A DNA stretch of 64,000 nucleotides from JACDER01 sp963717765 (GCA_963717765.1 CAVQWX010000004.1:186001-250000), one strand, 5' to 3'. Shown: positions 43,234 through 54,117, counted from the first letter of the stretch. Numbers and translations: made by a program. Notes: a model not told the origin generated them from the sequence alone.

Positions 43234-44403
43234 GTGGGGGACACGCAGCGCCTGAGCCCTGAGGAGCAGATCGCCCTCGCGCGGGAGCAGTTCGAGACGG
43301 CGACGGACTTCACCGTGGCGGTCGAGGAGGAGTTCGCCGTCCTCGATCCCGAGACGCTCGAGCTCTCGAATCGCTTCGAGGATCTCCAGGAAGCCTCCAA
43401 GGGCACGGAGCTCGAAGAGCACCTGGTCGGCGAGCTGATCGCCTCGGAGGTCGAGGTGCGCACCGGCCGGTGCGAGGACTTTGCCGAGGCCGCGGAGGCG
43501 ATGGGGGAGCGACGCGCTCAGCTGTACGAGCTCGCGGACTCGCTCGAGATCGCGCTCGGGGGGACGGGAACCCATCCCTGGAGCTCCTGGAAGGACCAGC
43601 GAATCATCGACACGCCGCACTACCGCCGGAACGACCAGATCCTCGGCTACGTCGTGTGGCGGAACAACAGCTTCGGCATCCACGTCCACACGGCGATCCG
43701 AGGGCCGGACCGGGCGATCGCGGTCAACAACGCGCTACGGAGCTACCTGCCCGAGCTGCTCGCGCTCTCGGCGAGCTCGCCTTTCGTCGAGGGCGTCTCC
43801 ACGCGGCTCCACTCCGCCCGCACCGAGATCTTCACGCGCATGTTCCCCCGCTGCGGCGTCCCCGATGCGTTCGCGAGCTGGGACGAGTACGAGGGCTTCG
43901 TCCGCTTCCTCTACGACACGAAGTCGATCGACGAGCACACGCAGATCTGGTGGAGCGTCCGGCCGCATCTCGCGTTCCCCACCGTCGAGGTCCGCATCTG
44001 CGACGCCCAGCCCGATCTCGAAGAGGCCCGCTCGCTCGCCGCCTTGATGCATGCGCTCACGGTGCGAGTCGCGCGCGCGGTCGACGAGGGCGAGCCGCTC
44101 CCGGACTACCCGCACCGGATGGTCGAGGAGAACCTCTGGCGCGCGATCCGATTCGGGCTCGCCGGGGAGATGATCGACCTCTCCTCCGGTCGCGTACGCC
44201 CGACGCGTGTCGCGATCGAGGAGCTGATCGAGTGGTCGCTCCCCGCGGCCGAGGAGACGGGCGCGATCACGTTCATACGCCCGCCGGAGACGAACGCGGC
44301 GGTTCGACAGATCGACCGCCACGAGGCAGGCGCGAGCCTGGTGGAGATCTACGCCGAGCAGGTGCGGCAGACGCGGGAGCAGGTGAGTGAGCGAGTCAGC
44401 TGA
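43234..44403 (+). CDS. GCS2-type carboxylate-amine ligase (YbdK/EgtA-like)
   Basis: 389 residues. FTVAVEEEFAVLDPET at the start, GTGTHPWSSWKDQRI, FGIHVHTAIRGPDRAI and FPTVEVRICDAQPDLEEA are the conserved blocks of glutamate-cysteine ligase family 2, which forms gamma-glutamyl amides with ATP. Members include EgtA (gamma-Glu-Cys for ergothioneine) and YbdK with weak activity. The C-terminus overlaps the DUF1844 gene by 17 bases. Whether it makes gamma-glutamyl-cysteine cannot be told from sequence. Confidence 0.9.
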   Translation: MGDTQRLSPEEQIALAREQFETATDFTVAVEEEFAVLDPETLELSNRFEDLQEASKGTELEEHLVGELIASEVEVRTGRCEDFAEAAEAMGERRAQLYELADSLEIALGGTGTHPWSSWKDQRIIDTPHYRRNDQILGYVVWRNNSFGIHVHTAIRGPDRAIAVNNALRSYLPELLALSASSPFVEGVSTRLHSARTEIFTRMFPRCGVPDAFASWDEYEGFVRFLYDTKSIDEHTQIWWSVRPHLAFPTVEVRICDAQPDLEEARSLAALMHALTVRVARAVDEGEPLPDYPHRMVEENLWRAIRFGLAGEMIDLSSGRVRPTRVAIEELIEWSLPAAEETGAITFIRPPETNAAVRQIDRHEAGASLVEIYAEQVRQTREQVSERVS

Positions 44404-44677
44404 CGAGAAGCTCATCCAGCAGCTCGAAGAGGAGCTCAAGAAGGTCAAGGTCTCGGACCTGCTCACGCAGACGCTGTACACGGTCTCGTCGCTGGGCTAC
44501 AGTCGGCTCGGCGAGGAGAATCGCGACCTCGAGCAGGCGAAGCTCGCGATCGAGGCGATGCGCGCGCTCATCCCGGTCCTCGCCGACGCGGTCCCCGAGG
44601 AGGTCGTCCGCGACTTCAACCAGGTGACGGCGAACATGCAGCTGGCATACGCGAAGGCCGTCTCCGAGAGCTCTTGA
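44387..44677 (+). CDS. DUF1844 protein
   Basis: 96 residues, helical. LTQTLYTVSSLGYSRLG, DLEQAKLAIEAMRALIPVLAD and a final DFNQVTANMQLAYAKAV are the DUF1844 pattern. Cytoplasmic, function unknown; widespread in actinobacteria. GTG 44387 lies in the end of the ligase gene and its stop overlaps the TTG of the next gene, so three genes are coupled. Confidence 0.88.
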   Translation: MSESADEKLIQQLEEELKKVKVSDLLTQTLYTVSSLGYSRLGEENRDLEQAKLAIEAMRALIPVLADAVPEEVVRDFNQVTANMQLAYAKAVSESS

Positions 44678-45669
44678 GAGCAGCGGTGCTGGCAGCCGCG
44701 TTTCTCGTGTGCGGCTCCGCCGGCGCCGCCATGTCGCAGGACACGCTCGCCGTCTGGGTTGTCGGCGTGAACGGCAAGGGGAGGACAAATCTCACGGCGG
44801 ACGACCCGGTGGCGCTCGCGACGTCGCCGAGCGTGTCGCCGAACGGGAGAATGATCGCCTACGTCCACAGTGACGGGCGCGTCTGGCTGATGGGCTCCGA
44901 CGGAACCGACAAGCGGCCGCTCGGTTTCGAGTCGGGCGAGCTTGAGCTCGCCTTGGGCCCGACGTGGTCACCGAACGGGCGGGACCTCGCGTATACGCTC
45001 CTCCGCCTTGTGCCTGGTGCCGAGTGTGCGAGCTGGTCGGTCGTCGTCCGCGATGCGGGCACCGGGGCGCTGGTGGGGAGTTACGAGAACGCTCTGAGCC
45101 CTAGCTGGTCGCCGCGCTCCGGCAGGATCGCCTTCGAGTCGAATACGGCTCATTGCGAGCAGCCCGGCGCTCTCGCGGTCGCGACGCTGGGCAGCGTTAT
45201 GCATGGCCTGCGGGTAAAGCTCGGTGTCACGACCCCGGCGTGGTCACCCGACGGGCGCCGGATCGCGTTCTACTGCTGGCCACCGTCGGATCGGCCAGCG
45301 CTCTGCATAGTCGACGCTGACGGGCAACATCTGCGCCGGCTCGCAACAAACGTTCCGGAGGATCTGGACCCAATCGCACCTGCGTGGTCCCCGGACGCAA
45401 AGAAGATCGCCTTCACGATCCCCCGTGGGAAGACCCGGATCGTGCCCGTGTCGAACGGGCGGGCCCACACACTCGGCATGGGCGTGGCTCCCTCGTGGTC
45501 CCCGAGCGGGCGCTCGATCGTGACGTACTCGCGCGGCTCGCTGAAGCTCTGGGACGCGAGGACCGGCAAGGGCCACGCCGTCACCGGCGTCGACGGCCCT
45601 TTCCAGCTCGTCCCGCCAGCCTGGTCAGGCGACGGCAAGCGCTTCTACTTCACCTCGTCGGGCTCGTGA
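44674..45669 (+). CDS. Exported TolB-like WD40 propeller protein
   Basis: 331 residues with a signal peptide (AAVLAAAFLVCGSAGAA). At least six propeller repeats of type SxSPNGxxIAY: PSVSPNGRMIAYVHS, PTWSPNGRDLAYTL, PSWSPRSGRIAFES, PAWSPDGRRIAFY, PAWSPDAKKIAFTI, PSWSPSGRSIVTYS. Binding or scaffold role outside the membrane is likely. The start is TTG 44674 (TTGA overlap with DUF1844). It resembles the protein at 19004-19966 in type but not closely in sequence. Confidence 0.8.
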   Translation: MRAAVLAAAFLVCGSAGAAMSQDTLAVWVVGVNGKGRTNLTADDPVALATSPSVSPNGRMIAYVHSDGRVWLMGSDGTDKRPLGFESGELELALGPTWSPNGRDLAYTLLRLVPGAECASWSVVVRDAGTGALVGSYENALSPSWSPRSGRIAFESNTAHCEQPGALAVATLGSVMHGLRVKLGVTTPAWSPDGRRIAFYCWPPSDRPALCIVDADGQHLRRLATNVPEDLDPIAPAWSPDAKKIAFTIPRGKTRIVPVSNGRAHTLGMGVAPSWSPSGRSIVTYSRGSLKLWDARTGKGHAVTGVDGPFQLVPPAWSGDGKRFYFTSSGS

Positions 45670-46442
45670 TCGGCGTCTTCGGTGGCTCCGGCTTCTACTC
45701 GTTTCTCGAGGACGTCGAGGAGATCGAGATCGACACTCCGTACGGGAAGCCGTCCGCGCCGCTTGCCGTGGGCGAGGTCGCGGGGACGCCCGTCGCGTTC
45801 CTCCCGCGCCACGGCCGCCACCACGAATTGCCGCCCCACCGCGTCCCCTTCCGCGCGAACGTGTGGGCTCTCCGGGAGGCGGGCGTCCGCCGCGTCATCG
45901 GCCCCTGCGCCTCAGGTGCGCTCACGCGCGAGCTCGAGCGCGGCGCGTTCGTCGTGTGCGACCAGTACGTCGACCGTACGCGCGGCCGCGCGGACACCTT
46001 CTACGACGGGCCGGAGACGACACACGTCTCGGCTGCCGATCCGTTCTGCCCCGACCTGCGCCGCCTGCTCGTGGAGACGGCGGACGAGCTCGGCGTCCCC
46101 GTTCGTAACGGGGGGACTGTGGTCGTCGTCCAGGGCCCGCGGTTCTCCACGCGGGCCGAGTCGCGTTGGTTCCAGTCCGAGGGCTGGGAGGCCATCAACA
46201 TGACGGCGTATCCGGAGTGCCACCTGGCCCGCGAGCTCGAGCTCTGCTACGCGACTATCGCGATGGTCACGGACTACGACGTCGGGGTCGCGGGCGAGGA
46301 GGCCGTCTCGGCGGCCCTGGTCGTCCAGGTGCTGCGCGAGAACAACGAGCGACTGCGGAATCTGCTGCTCGCGGTCATCCCCAAGATCGGCCCCCAGCCC
46401 GACGACACATGCTCGACGGCGCTGCGGGGAGCCAGACTTTGA
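45666..46442 (+). CDS. mtnP: S-methyl-5'-thioadenosine phosphorylase family
   Basis: 258 residues from a GTG overlapping the previous stop. PNP family 2 motifs: GVFGGSGFYSFLED, FLPRHGRHHELPPHRVPFRANVWAL, VVVQGPRFSTRAESR, and AINMTAYPECHLARELELCYA, where the NMT..PE segment resembles MTA phosphorylases more than adenosine/guanosine enzymes. It splits methylthioadenosine with phosphate for methionine salvage and polyamine recycling. No other salvage genes are adjacent, and methylthioinosine or purine nucleoside use is possible. Confidence 0.88.
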   Translation: MIGVFGGSGFYSFLEDVEEIEIDTPYGKPSAPLAVGEVAGTPVAFLPRHGRHHELPPHRVPFRANVWALREAGVRRVIGPCASGALTRELERGAFVVCDQYVDRTRGRADTFYDGPETTHVSAADPFCPDLRRLLVETADELGVPVRNGGTVVVVQGPRFSTRAESRWFQSEGWEAINMTAYPECHLARELELCYATIAMVTDYDVGVAGEEAVSAALVVQVLRENNERLRNLLLAVIPKIGPQPDDTCSTALRGARL

Positions 46443-46455
46443 TACAACACCGGCC

Positions 46456-46478
46456 GCGCGGGAAACCCAAACCCGCGC
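46456..46478 (+). terminator. GC hairpin between mtnP and hppA
   Basis: GCGCGGG (46456-46462) pairs with CCCGCGC (46472-46478) around a 9-base A-rich loop, followed by TCACTTT. It lies 7 bases before the hppA start. Weak terminator or leader hairpin. Confidence 0.35.
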
Positions 46479-46485
46479 TCACTTT

Positions 46486-48528
<2,043 letters not shown>

Positions 48529-48541
48529 AACGTTTCGCGCC

Positions 48542-48564
48542 CAAGTTCGTAAATCAAGAACTTG
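48542..48564. promoter_or_regulatory. Operator-like inverted repeat over the -35 box
   Basis: CAAGTTC (48542-48548) and GAACTTG (48558-48564) are perfect 7-base arms 9 bases apart, overlapping the TTGACA -35 box. The next gene begins with an XRE DNA-binding domain, so an autoregulatory site is likely. Confidence 0.6.
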
Positions 48565-48589
48565 ACACCGTCCTGAACTGAGCTAACCT
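48562..48589 (+). promoter_or_regulatory. Sigma-70 type promoter (TTGACA, N16, TAACCT)
   Basis: TTGACA at 48562-48567 and TAACCT at 48584-48589, with a 16-base spacer, are the best conventional promoter in the window. The predicted start is near 48596, giving a leader of about 54 bases to the GTG at 48650. Confidence 0.7.
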
Positions 48590-48604
48590 CCGGGGCGGCT
48601 CACC

Positions 48605-48629
48605 CAGGAATCCCGCTGCGGGATTCCTG
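48605..48629 (+). promoter_or_regulatory. 11-bp leader hairpin
   Basis: CAGGAATCCCG (48605-48615) and CGGGATTCCTG (48619-48629) form a perfect stem with a 3-base loop in the predicted leader. No T-run follows, so an RNA-stability or translation element fits better than a terminator. Confidence 0.55.
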
Positions 48630-48649
48630 CGTGCATCCAGGCAGACGTA

Positions 48650-51600
48650 GTGAACACGCAGAACAAGCGAAATAGGAATAGAGCGAGGTCCGGATCCGCG
48701 CCGCTGGCGGGAAGCCGCCTTCGGACCCTGCGCGAAGCGGCGAACCTCACACAGAAGGAGTTGGCGGACGCGCTTTCCGTCTCCGTCCGCTCCGTCCAGG
48801 CCTGGGAAGCGGGGACCTCCGCGCCTCAGGCCAGGCACCGCCGCAGTCTGGCCGAGTTCTTCTCGGTCCCCGAGGCAGAGGGCCTCGACCCAGGTTCATC
48901 CAAAGCGCGAGGTGCTCGGCCGCGAGCCGGCATTGGCGCAAAGCGAGGAGGAAGGATGAAGCAACTCAGTCTGCGGAAGGGTTTCGCGTTCGCTGCGGCC
49001 CTTCTGCTCGTAGGTGCTGCAATCGCGGTTGCGGTTGCAACGCACGGTTCGGGCTCCACCACCGCGAGAACCGACCTCACCCGGTTTGCGAAGGCGGGTG
49101 ATCCGGACGCGGCGGCTGCTACCGCCAAAGACACACCCGGCGAGGGCCCTGACGTCGGTCGACCGGCCGCGGAGGAGTGGGCGCACAAGGCGTATCCCGC
49201 GAACGACATTCCGTTCGGGGCGCAGGTCGACGCGTTGCGCTCGTACCAGCACCTCAGCGCCACGTACCAGGGGACGCTGCCGACCCTAGGCCCGAACGAT
49301 GTCGGGGTCAATCCCTGGACGTCGGTCGGTCCGACGAAGGCGGAATACCCGGACGTCCTGACGTTCTTCGGCGCCGACTACACCGCCTCCGGGCGGACCA
49401 CGGCGCTCGCCATCCGCCAGCCCTGCACCGCGGAGAACTGCACGCTGTTCGTCGGCGCGGCCGGCGGTGGCATCTGGCGCACGACCAACGCCCTCGGGGC
49501 CGCGGGAACGCAGGACTGGCAGTTCATCTCCGGCTCGTTCGGATCGAACGCGATCGGCGTCATGCGCTGGGAGCCTGACAAGAGGCTCTACGTCGGCACG
49601 GGCGAGCCGCATGCGTCCGGCGACTCCGAGGCCGGCCTCGGCATCTGGAGGTCCGGCGACAGCGGCGACACGTGGACGCACCTCCCGTCGATCACCCACA
49701 CCAACAGCGTCGCCAACGGCGACTACACCGGCGACGCGTTCGCCGGCCGCGCCATCAGCGAGATCACGACCGAATCGGGCAACCCGCAGAGCATCTGGGT
49801 CAGCTCGACGCGCGCCGTTCGCGGCGTCGCTTCGGTCACGGGCAACGCGACCTCCAACCCGCCCCCGCCGCGGCCTCCGTTCGGCCTCTACCATTCGACC
49901 GACGGCGGCCAGACGTTCACCTTCGTCTGGGACGGCAACGGGACCATCCGCGGCGTCAGCAGGGTCGCGATCGATCCCAGTAACTCCAACATCATCTACG
50001 CCTCGGCCTATCAGCAGGGCCTCTGGCGCTCGATGGACGGCGGCGTGAGCTTCCAGCAGATCAAGGCGCCGCTCGTGCCGGCTGACAACACCGACCGGAC
50101 CGAGTTCGCCGTCACGAAGCTCTCCAACGGCAACACCCGCATCTACGTCGGCGAGGGCGCTCAAGGCCCGGGCGCCGGTGAGCCTCCTGCGGGCTTCTGG
50201 CGGACCGACGACGCAACCGCCGCGACGCCAGTGTTCGTCGACCTGACGACCAACCGCACCAGCGACTACTGCACCGGTCAGTGCTGGTACGACAACTACG
50301 TCGTGGCCGTCAGCGGCAAGCCGAACCAGGTCTATCTGGGCGGCTCGTACCAGTACGGCGAGTACGGATTCTCCAGCAACGGCCGTGCCGTCCTGTACTC
50401 CACGGACGCCGGCCAGACGTGGAGCGACCTGACCGCGGACAACACCATGCAGCCGAAGGATCCCGCGAACTGCTGCGATCCGCGGCCGTGGGCTGCAAAC
50501 GCGCTGCATCCTGACCAGCACTCGCTGGTGGTCAACCCGAACAACACGACGCAGGTGTTCGAGGGCTCGGACGGCGGCCTCATGCGCTCGTCCGGTGCCT
50601 TCGCTGACCAGTCGTCCGACTGCGATTCGCGGCCGCTCGGCCCGATCAGCATGGCGAAGTGCCATGAGCTCCTCTCCAGGGTCCCGACCACCTGGACGAG
50701 CCTGAACGCCGGCCTGTCGACGCTGCAGTTCCAGAGCCTGTCGGTGAACCCGCAGGACAGCCGCTCGGTCATGGGCGGCACCCAGGACAACGGCACCTTC
50801 CAGGGTGTCGGCGACACCTGGCCGCAGATCATCTACGGCGACGGCGGCCAGTCCGGCTGGAACGCCAACGTCGGGAAGACGCGGTTCAACTCGTTCTTCG
50901 GGCAGTTCCACGACGCGAACGTCAACGCCGGCGCGCCGACGCAGTGGTACATCATCAGTGGGCCGATCGCGTCGAGCCCTGAGGGCTCGAACTTCTACGT
51001 CCCGATCATCGCCGACCCGAATCCGGCGGCAGCGAACACGATCTACGAAGGCTCGCAGAGCGTGTGGCGCACCCAGGACTGGGGCGGAGACCCGACGGTC
51101 CTCAAGGCGAACTGCCCCGAGTTCTTTCACTCGGGCGCAGACCCGAGCTGCGGTGACTTCGTCCGCATCGGGAGCCCGAGCGATCTGACGGGGGCGAGCT
51201 TCGGCGGCCGCCGCGGCTGCTGCGTCTCATGGATCGCCCGCACCCCCGTCGACACGGGGACGATCTGGGCCTCCACGAACGCCGGTCGCGTGTTCGTAAC
51301 CCACAACGCCGACGCCGCCGATCCGACGGCAGTCAGCTGGACACGGATCGACACGCTGAACACCACGGACGACCCGCAGCGCTCGATCACGTCCATCGCC
51401 ATCGATCCGAACAACCTGAACCACGCCTGGATCTCGTATACCGGGTACAACTTCAACACGCCGGCGCAGCCGGGGCACGTGTTCTCGGTGACGTACGATC
51501 CCGGCACCAACCGGGCGTCGTGGACGAACCTCGACGGCACCACGCTGGCCGACCTGCCGGTCACGGGCCTCGTGTTCGATTCCGTCCGCGGCGACCTGTA

Positions 51601-51778
51601 CGCCTCGACGGACTTCGGAGTCGTTGCCCTTCCGGCTGCGTCCGGTAGCTGGACGATGGCCGGCAGCGGGCTGCCGATGGTCGAGGTCGCAGGCCTCACG
51701 ATCATCCCGGCCGACCGCAAGCTGTACGCCGCCACGCACGGCATGGGCGCCTGGCAGCTACGCCTGCCGCGGAGCTGA
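48650..51778 (+). CDS. XRE helix-turn-helix, membrane segment and large beta-propeller in one protein
   Basis: 1042 residues if read from GTG 48650. Residues 20-75 are an XRE/HTH_3 domain (LRTLREAANLTQKELADALS, VSVRSVQAWEAGTSAPQ). A basic linker (GAKRGGRMKQLSLRK) precedes one hydrophobic segment at about 110-132 (FAFAAALLLVGAAIAVAVA). The remaining 900 residues have sortilin/BNR-type propeller blades: GGGIWRTTNA, GLGIWRSGDSGDTWTHL, GLYHSTDGGQTFTFVWDG, GLWRSMDGGVSFQQI, VLYSTDAGQTWSDL. Many Cys (AENC, DYCTGQC, NCCDPR) suggest disulfides outside the cell. Topology would be DNA-binding inside and propeller outside. An internal ATG 48956 with a strong GAGGAGGAAGG site could instead give a purely exported protein. 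Confidence 0.75.
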   Translation: MNTQNKRNRNRARSGSAPLAGSRLRTLREAANLTQKELADALSVSVRSVQAWEAGTSAPQARHRRSLAEFFSVPEAEGLDPGSSKARGARPRAGIGAKRGGRMKQLSLRKGFAFAAALLLVGAAIAVAVATHGSGSTTARTDLTRFAKAGDPDAAAATAKDTPGEGPDVGRPAAEEWAHKAYPANDIPFGAQVDALRSYQHLSATYQGTLPTLGPNDVGVNPWTSVGPTKAEYPDVLTFFGADYTASGRTTALAIRQPCTAENCTLFVGAAGGGIWRTTNALGAAGTQDWQFISGSFGSNAIGVMRWEPDKRLYVGTGEPHASGDSEAGLGIWRSGDSGDTWTHLPSITHTNSVANGDYTGDAFAGRAISEITTESGNPQSIWVSSTRAVRGVASVTGNATSNPPPPRPPFGLYHSTDGGQTFTFVWDGNGTIRGVSRVAIDPSNSNIIYASAYQQGLWRSMDGGVSFQQIKAPLVPADNTDRTEFAVTKLSNGNTRIYVGEGAQGPGAGEPPAGFWRTDDATAATPVFVDLTTNRTSDYCTGQCWYDNYVVAVSGKPNQVYLGGSYQYGEYGFSSNGRAVLYSTDAGQTWSDLTADNTMQPKDPANCCDPRPWAANALHPDQHSLVVNPNNTTQVFEGSDGGLMRSSGAFADQSSDCDSRPLGPISMAKCHELLSRVPTTWTSLNAGLSTLQFQSLSVNPQDSRSVMGGTQDNGTFQGVGDTWPQIIYGDGGQSGWNANVGKTRFNSFFGQFHDANVNAGAPTQWYIISGPIASSPEGSNFYVPIIADPNPAAANTIYEGSQSVWRTQDWGGDPTVLKANCPEFFHSGADPSCGDFVRIGSPSDLTGASFGGRRGCCVSWIARTPVDTGTIWASTNAGRVFVTHNADAADPTAVSWTRIDTLNTTDDPQRSITSIAIDPNNLNHAWISYTGYNFNTPAQPGHVFSVTYDPGTNRASWTNLDGTTLADLPVTGLVFDSVRGDLYASTDFGVVALPAASGSWTMAGSGLPMVEVAGLTIIPADRKLYAATHGMGAWQLRLPRS

Positions 51779-51800
51779 GTCCCGACAGGCAGACCGACCG

Positions 51801-51830
51801 AGAGAGGGCCGCGCAAGCGGCCCTCTCTTT
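51801..51830. terminator. Bidirectional intrinsic terminator
   Basis: AGAGAGGGCCGC (51801-51812) and GCGGCCCTCTCT (51817-51828) form a perfect 12-base stem with loop GCAA, followed by TTTAGGGTCCTTA. It lies between the convergent propeller gene and the gene at 51838. Confidence 0.85.
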
Positions 51831-51837
51831 AGGGTCC

Positions 51838-52173
51838 TTACGGAGAGAGCGGAGTTGCGCAGCTCTGTGGCGGCCGCTTGACGGCGGCGCGCAGCCCGGA
51901 CGAGTCGTAGACGCGGACGGCGTACTGGCCGCAGCGGCCGGCCGAAAGGGCGCGGAGCCTCAGGACGAACGTGCCCCCGCCGCTCGCGGACAGGGTGCGC
52001 ACGATCCGGCGCTTCGTCGTGATCACCAGGCGCAGGCGCTCCCCGGAACCGAAGCGGTAGCCGTGGACGGTGAAGGGCGTGAGGTCGGTGACGCGAACCG
52101 CCGGCCGGCCGGAGGCCGCCGTGGCCGCGGTGCTCAGCGCCAGTCCCAGCGCGATGACTCCGATCACGCGCAT
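51838..52173 (-). CDS. Small exported protein
   Basis: 111 residues with a signal peptide (MRVIGVIALGLALSTAATAASG). The mature 90 residues are beta-rich (VRVTDLTPFTVHGYRFGSGERLRLVITTKRR, in part, then GGTFVLRLRALSAGRCGQYAVRVYD) with two Cys, like one immunoglobulin-type sandwich. No family is assigned. The start ATG is fixed by a TACCCT box 6 bases upstream. Divergent from the APC permease with 30 bases between the starts. Confidence 0.72.
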   Translation of the reverse strand: MRVIGVIALGLALSTAATAASGRPAVRVTDLTPFTVHGYRFGSGERLRLVITTKRRIVRTLSASGGGTFVLRLRALSAGRCGQYAVRVYDSSGLRAAVKRPPQSCATPLSP

Positions 52174-52179
52174 GCCGAA

Positions 52180-52185
52180 AGGGTA
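52180..52185 (-). promoter_or_regulatory. -10 box, leaderless (TACCCT, N6, ATG)
   Basis: On the minus strand TACCCT lies 6 bases before the ATG at 52173. The box for the opposite gene starts 7 bases away. Confidence 0.5.
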
Positions 52186-52191
52186 CCCCCA

Positions 52192-52197
52192 TAGAGT
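52192..52197 (+). promoter_or_regulatory. -10 box, leaderless (TAGAGT, N6, GTG)
   Basis: TAGAGT lies 6 bases before the GTG at 52204. Both divergent promoters fit in 30 bases, so two polymerases could not bind at once. Confidence 0.5.
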
Positions 52198-52203
52198 TCC
52201 GGC

Positions 52204-54117
52204 GTGCCTCGACGGCGCCGTGAACAGCATGGCCTCCAGCGCGTCCTCGGGGCGCCCGCGCTCTTCGCCACGGTCTACGGGAACGTCGGCTCCTCGATCT
52301 ACTACGCGCTCGGCGTCACCGCCGCGTTCGCGCTCGGGCTCACCCCGCTCGTCTTCCTCATCGCGGGCGTCATCTTCGCGGCGACGACGCTGACGTACGC
52401 GGAGGGCACCGTCCGCTTCCCCGAGGCCGGCGGCTCGTCCAGCTTCGCCCGCCACGCGTTCAACGAGGTCGTGAGCTTCGGGGCCGCCTGGGCCCAGATG
52501 CTCAACTACATCATCACGATCGCCATCTCGGCGTTCTTCGTCCCGCACTACCTGTCGATCTTCTGGGGGCCGCTGAAGACGACGCCGTGGGACATCATCG
52601 TCGGCGCCGTCGTCATCGCCCTGCTCGTGGTGATCAACATCATCGGCGTGCGCGAGGCCGCGCGACTGAACATCGGTCTTGCGGTGATCGACTTCGCCAC
52701 GCAGCTGCTGCTCGTGATCATCGGCTTCGCGCTCATCTTCAGCCCGCACACGCTGGTCTCGAACATCCACTGGGGCGTCGCCCCGACCTGGAGCAACTTC
52801 CTGCTGGCGATCCCGATCGGGATGGTCGCCTACACGGGGATCGAGACCGTCTCGAACCTGGCGGAGGAGGCCCGCGACCCGGCGCGGAACGTCCCGCGCG
52901 CGTACCTGCTGACCGTGATCGCCGTCTTCGCCATCTACTTCACGCTGCCGGCGATCGCCGTGACGGCGCTCCCGGTGCACCGTGTCGAGCACGCGTGCAA
53001 AGGGATCTCCGGCCACTATCAGACCCAGCTCGCCTGCCCGCCGCCCGAGGGGTTCCAGAACGACCCGGTGCTGGGCCTCGTCGAGAACCTCGGCATCGCG
53101 AACGCGACGCTGCTCCACACGCTCAAGATCTACGTCGGGATTCTGGCGGCGACGATCCTCTTCATCGGCACGAACGCGGGTGTGATCGGCGCCTCGCGCA
53201 TCACGTACTCGATGGCGCACTACCGCCAGCTGCCGGAGGTCTTCCGCCGCATCCACACGAAGTTCCGCACGCCGTGGATCTCCCTGATCTTCTTCGCGGG
53301 CCTCGTCCCGATGATCACGCTCCTACCGGGGAAGGTGGACTTCCTCTCCACGATGTACTCGTTCGGCGCGATGCTCTCGTTCACGGTCGCACACTTGGCC
53401 GTGATCACGCTCCGCGTGCGAGATCCGGATGTGGAGCTCGTCTTCAAGGGCCGGCCGAACCTGCGGATCAAGGGAATCGACTGGCCGCTCTTCGCCCTGC
53501 TCGGCGTGTTCGGAACCCTGGCCGCGTGGCTGGTGATCGTGATCCAGACGCCGAGCACCCGCTACGCCGGCCTGGGCTGGCTCGCCGCCGGGTTCATCGC
53601 GTACTGGATCTACCGGCGCCTCATCCTGAAGATCCCGCTGGCCGAGACGGTCGTGGCGCCGGCGGTCGTCCTCGGGCCGTCTCTCATCGTCGAGTACCGG
53701 ACGATCGTCGTGCCGATCCTGCGCACGGCCGAGTCCGAGGAGGCGCTGATCGCGGCGGCGCGGCTCGCTGCCGAGCGGCGCGCGACGATCGCGATCGTGC
53801 GTGTCATCGTCGTTCCGCTCGAGCTCGACCTCCAGGCGAGCATTCCGGAGGACGAGCGGCGCGCGAATCGCGAGCTTGACGACGCGCAGGCGTTGGTGGA
53901 GAGCTACGGGGTGAACGCCGTCACGCGCCTCGCGCGCGCCCGGAGCGCAGGGCCGGCGATCGTCGACGAGGTGAGCGCGCGGAACGCCGAGCTCGTCGTG
54001 CTCGGCGCTTCGAGGCGACCGGGGATGCGCGGCTCTGTCTTCGGGCCGGCGGTCGCCTACGTGCTGAAGAACAGCCCGGCGCGCGTGCTCGTTGTCGCGG
54101 GGAGGAAGGCGGCATGA
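52204..54117 (+). CDS. APC-family permease with C-terminal UspA domain (copy 1)
   Basis: 637 residues. About 12 helices, with the APC start segment ALFATVYGNVGSSIYYALGVTAAF and FPEAGGSSSFARHAFNE (helix 2 region). The last 140 residues are a universal stress (UspA) domain: YRTIVVPILRTAESEEALIAAARLA at its start and LVVLGASRRPGMRGSVFGPAVAYVL with the G-2x-G-9x-G(S/T)-like nucleotide motif. APC-UspA proteins carry amino acids or, as in KimA, potassium. Two RCK proteins downstream favour a cation-related role; this is inference. The stop overlaps the start of the 52-residue gene (ATGA). Confidence 0.88.
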   Translation: MPRRRREQHGLQRVLGAPALFATVYGNVGSSIYYALGVTAAFALGLTPLVFLIAGVIFAATTLTYAEGTVRFPEAGGSSSFARHAFNEVVSFGAAWAQMLNYIITIAISAFFVPHYLSIFWGPLKTTPWDIIVGAVVIALLVVINIIGVREAARLNIGLAVIDFATQLLLVIIGFALIFSPHTLVSNIHWGVAPTWSNFLLAIPIGMVAYTGIETVSNLAEEARDPARNVPRAYLLTVIAVFAIYFTLPAIAVTALPVHRVEHACKGISGHYQTQLACPPPEGFQNDPVLGLVENLGIANATLLHTLKIYVGILAATILFIGTNAGVIGASRITYSMAHYRQLPEVFRRIHTKFRTPWISLIFFAGLVPMITLLPGKVDFLSTMYSFGAMLSFTVAHLAVITLRVRDPDVELVFKGRPNLRIKGIDWPLFALLGVFGTLAAWLVIVIQTPSTRYAGLGWLAAGFIAYWIYRRLILKIPLAETVVAPAVVLGPSLIVEYRTIVVPILRTAESEEALIAAARLAAERRATIAIVRVIVVPLELDLQASIPEDERRANRELDDAQALVESYGVNAVTRLARARSAGPAIVDEVSARNAELVVLGASRRPGMRGSVFGPAVAYVLKNSPARVLVVAGRKAA

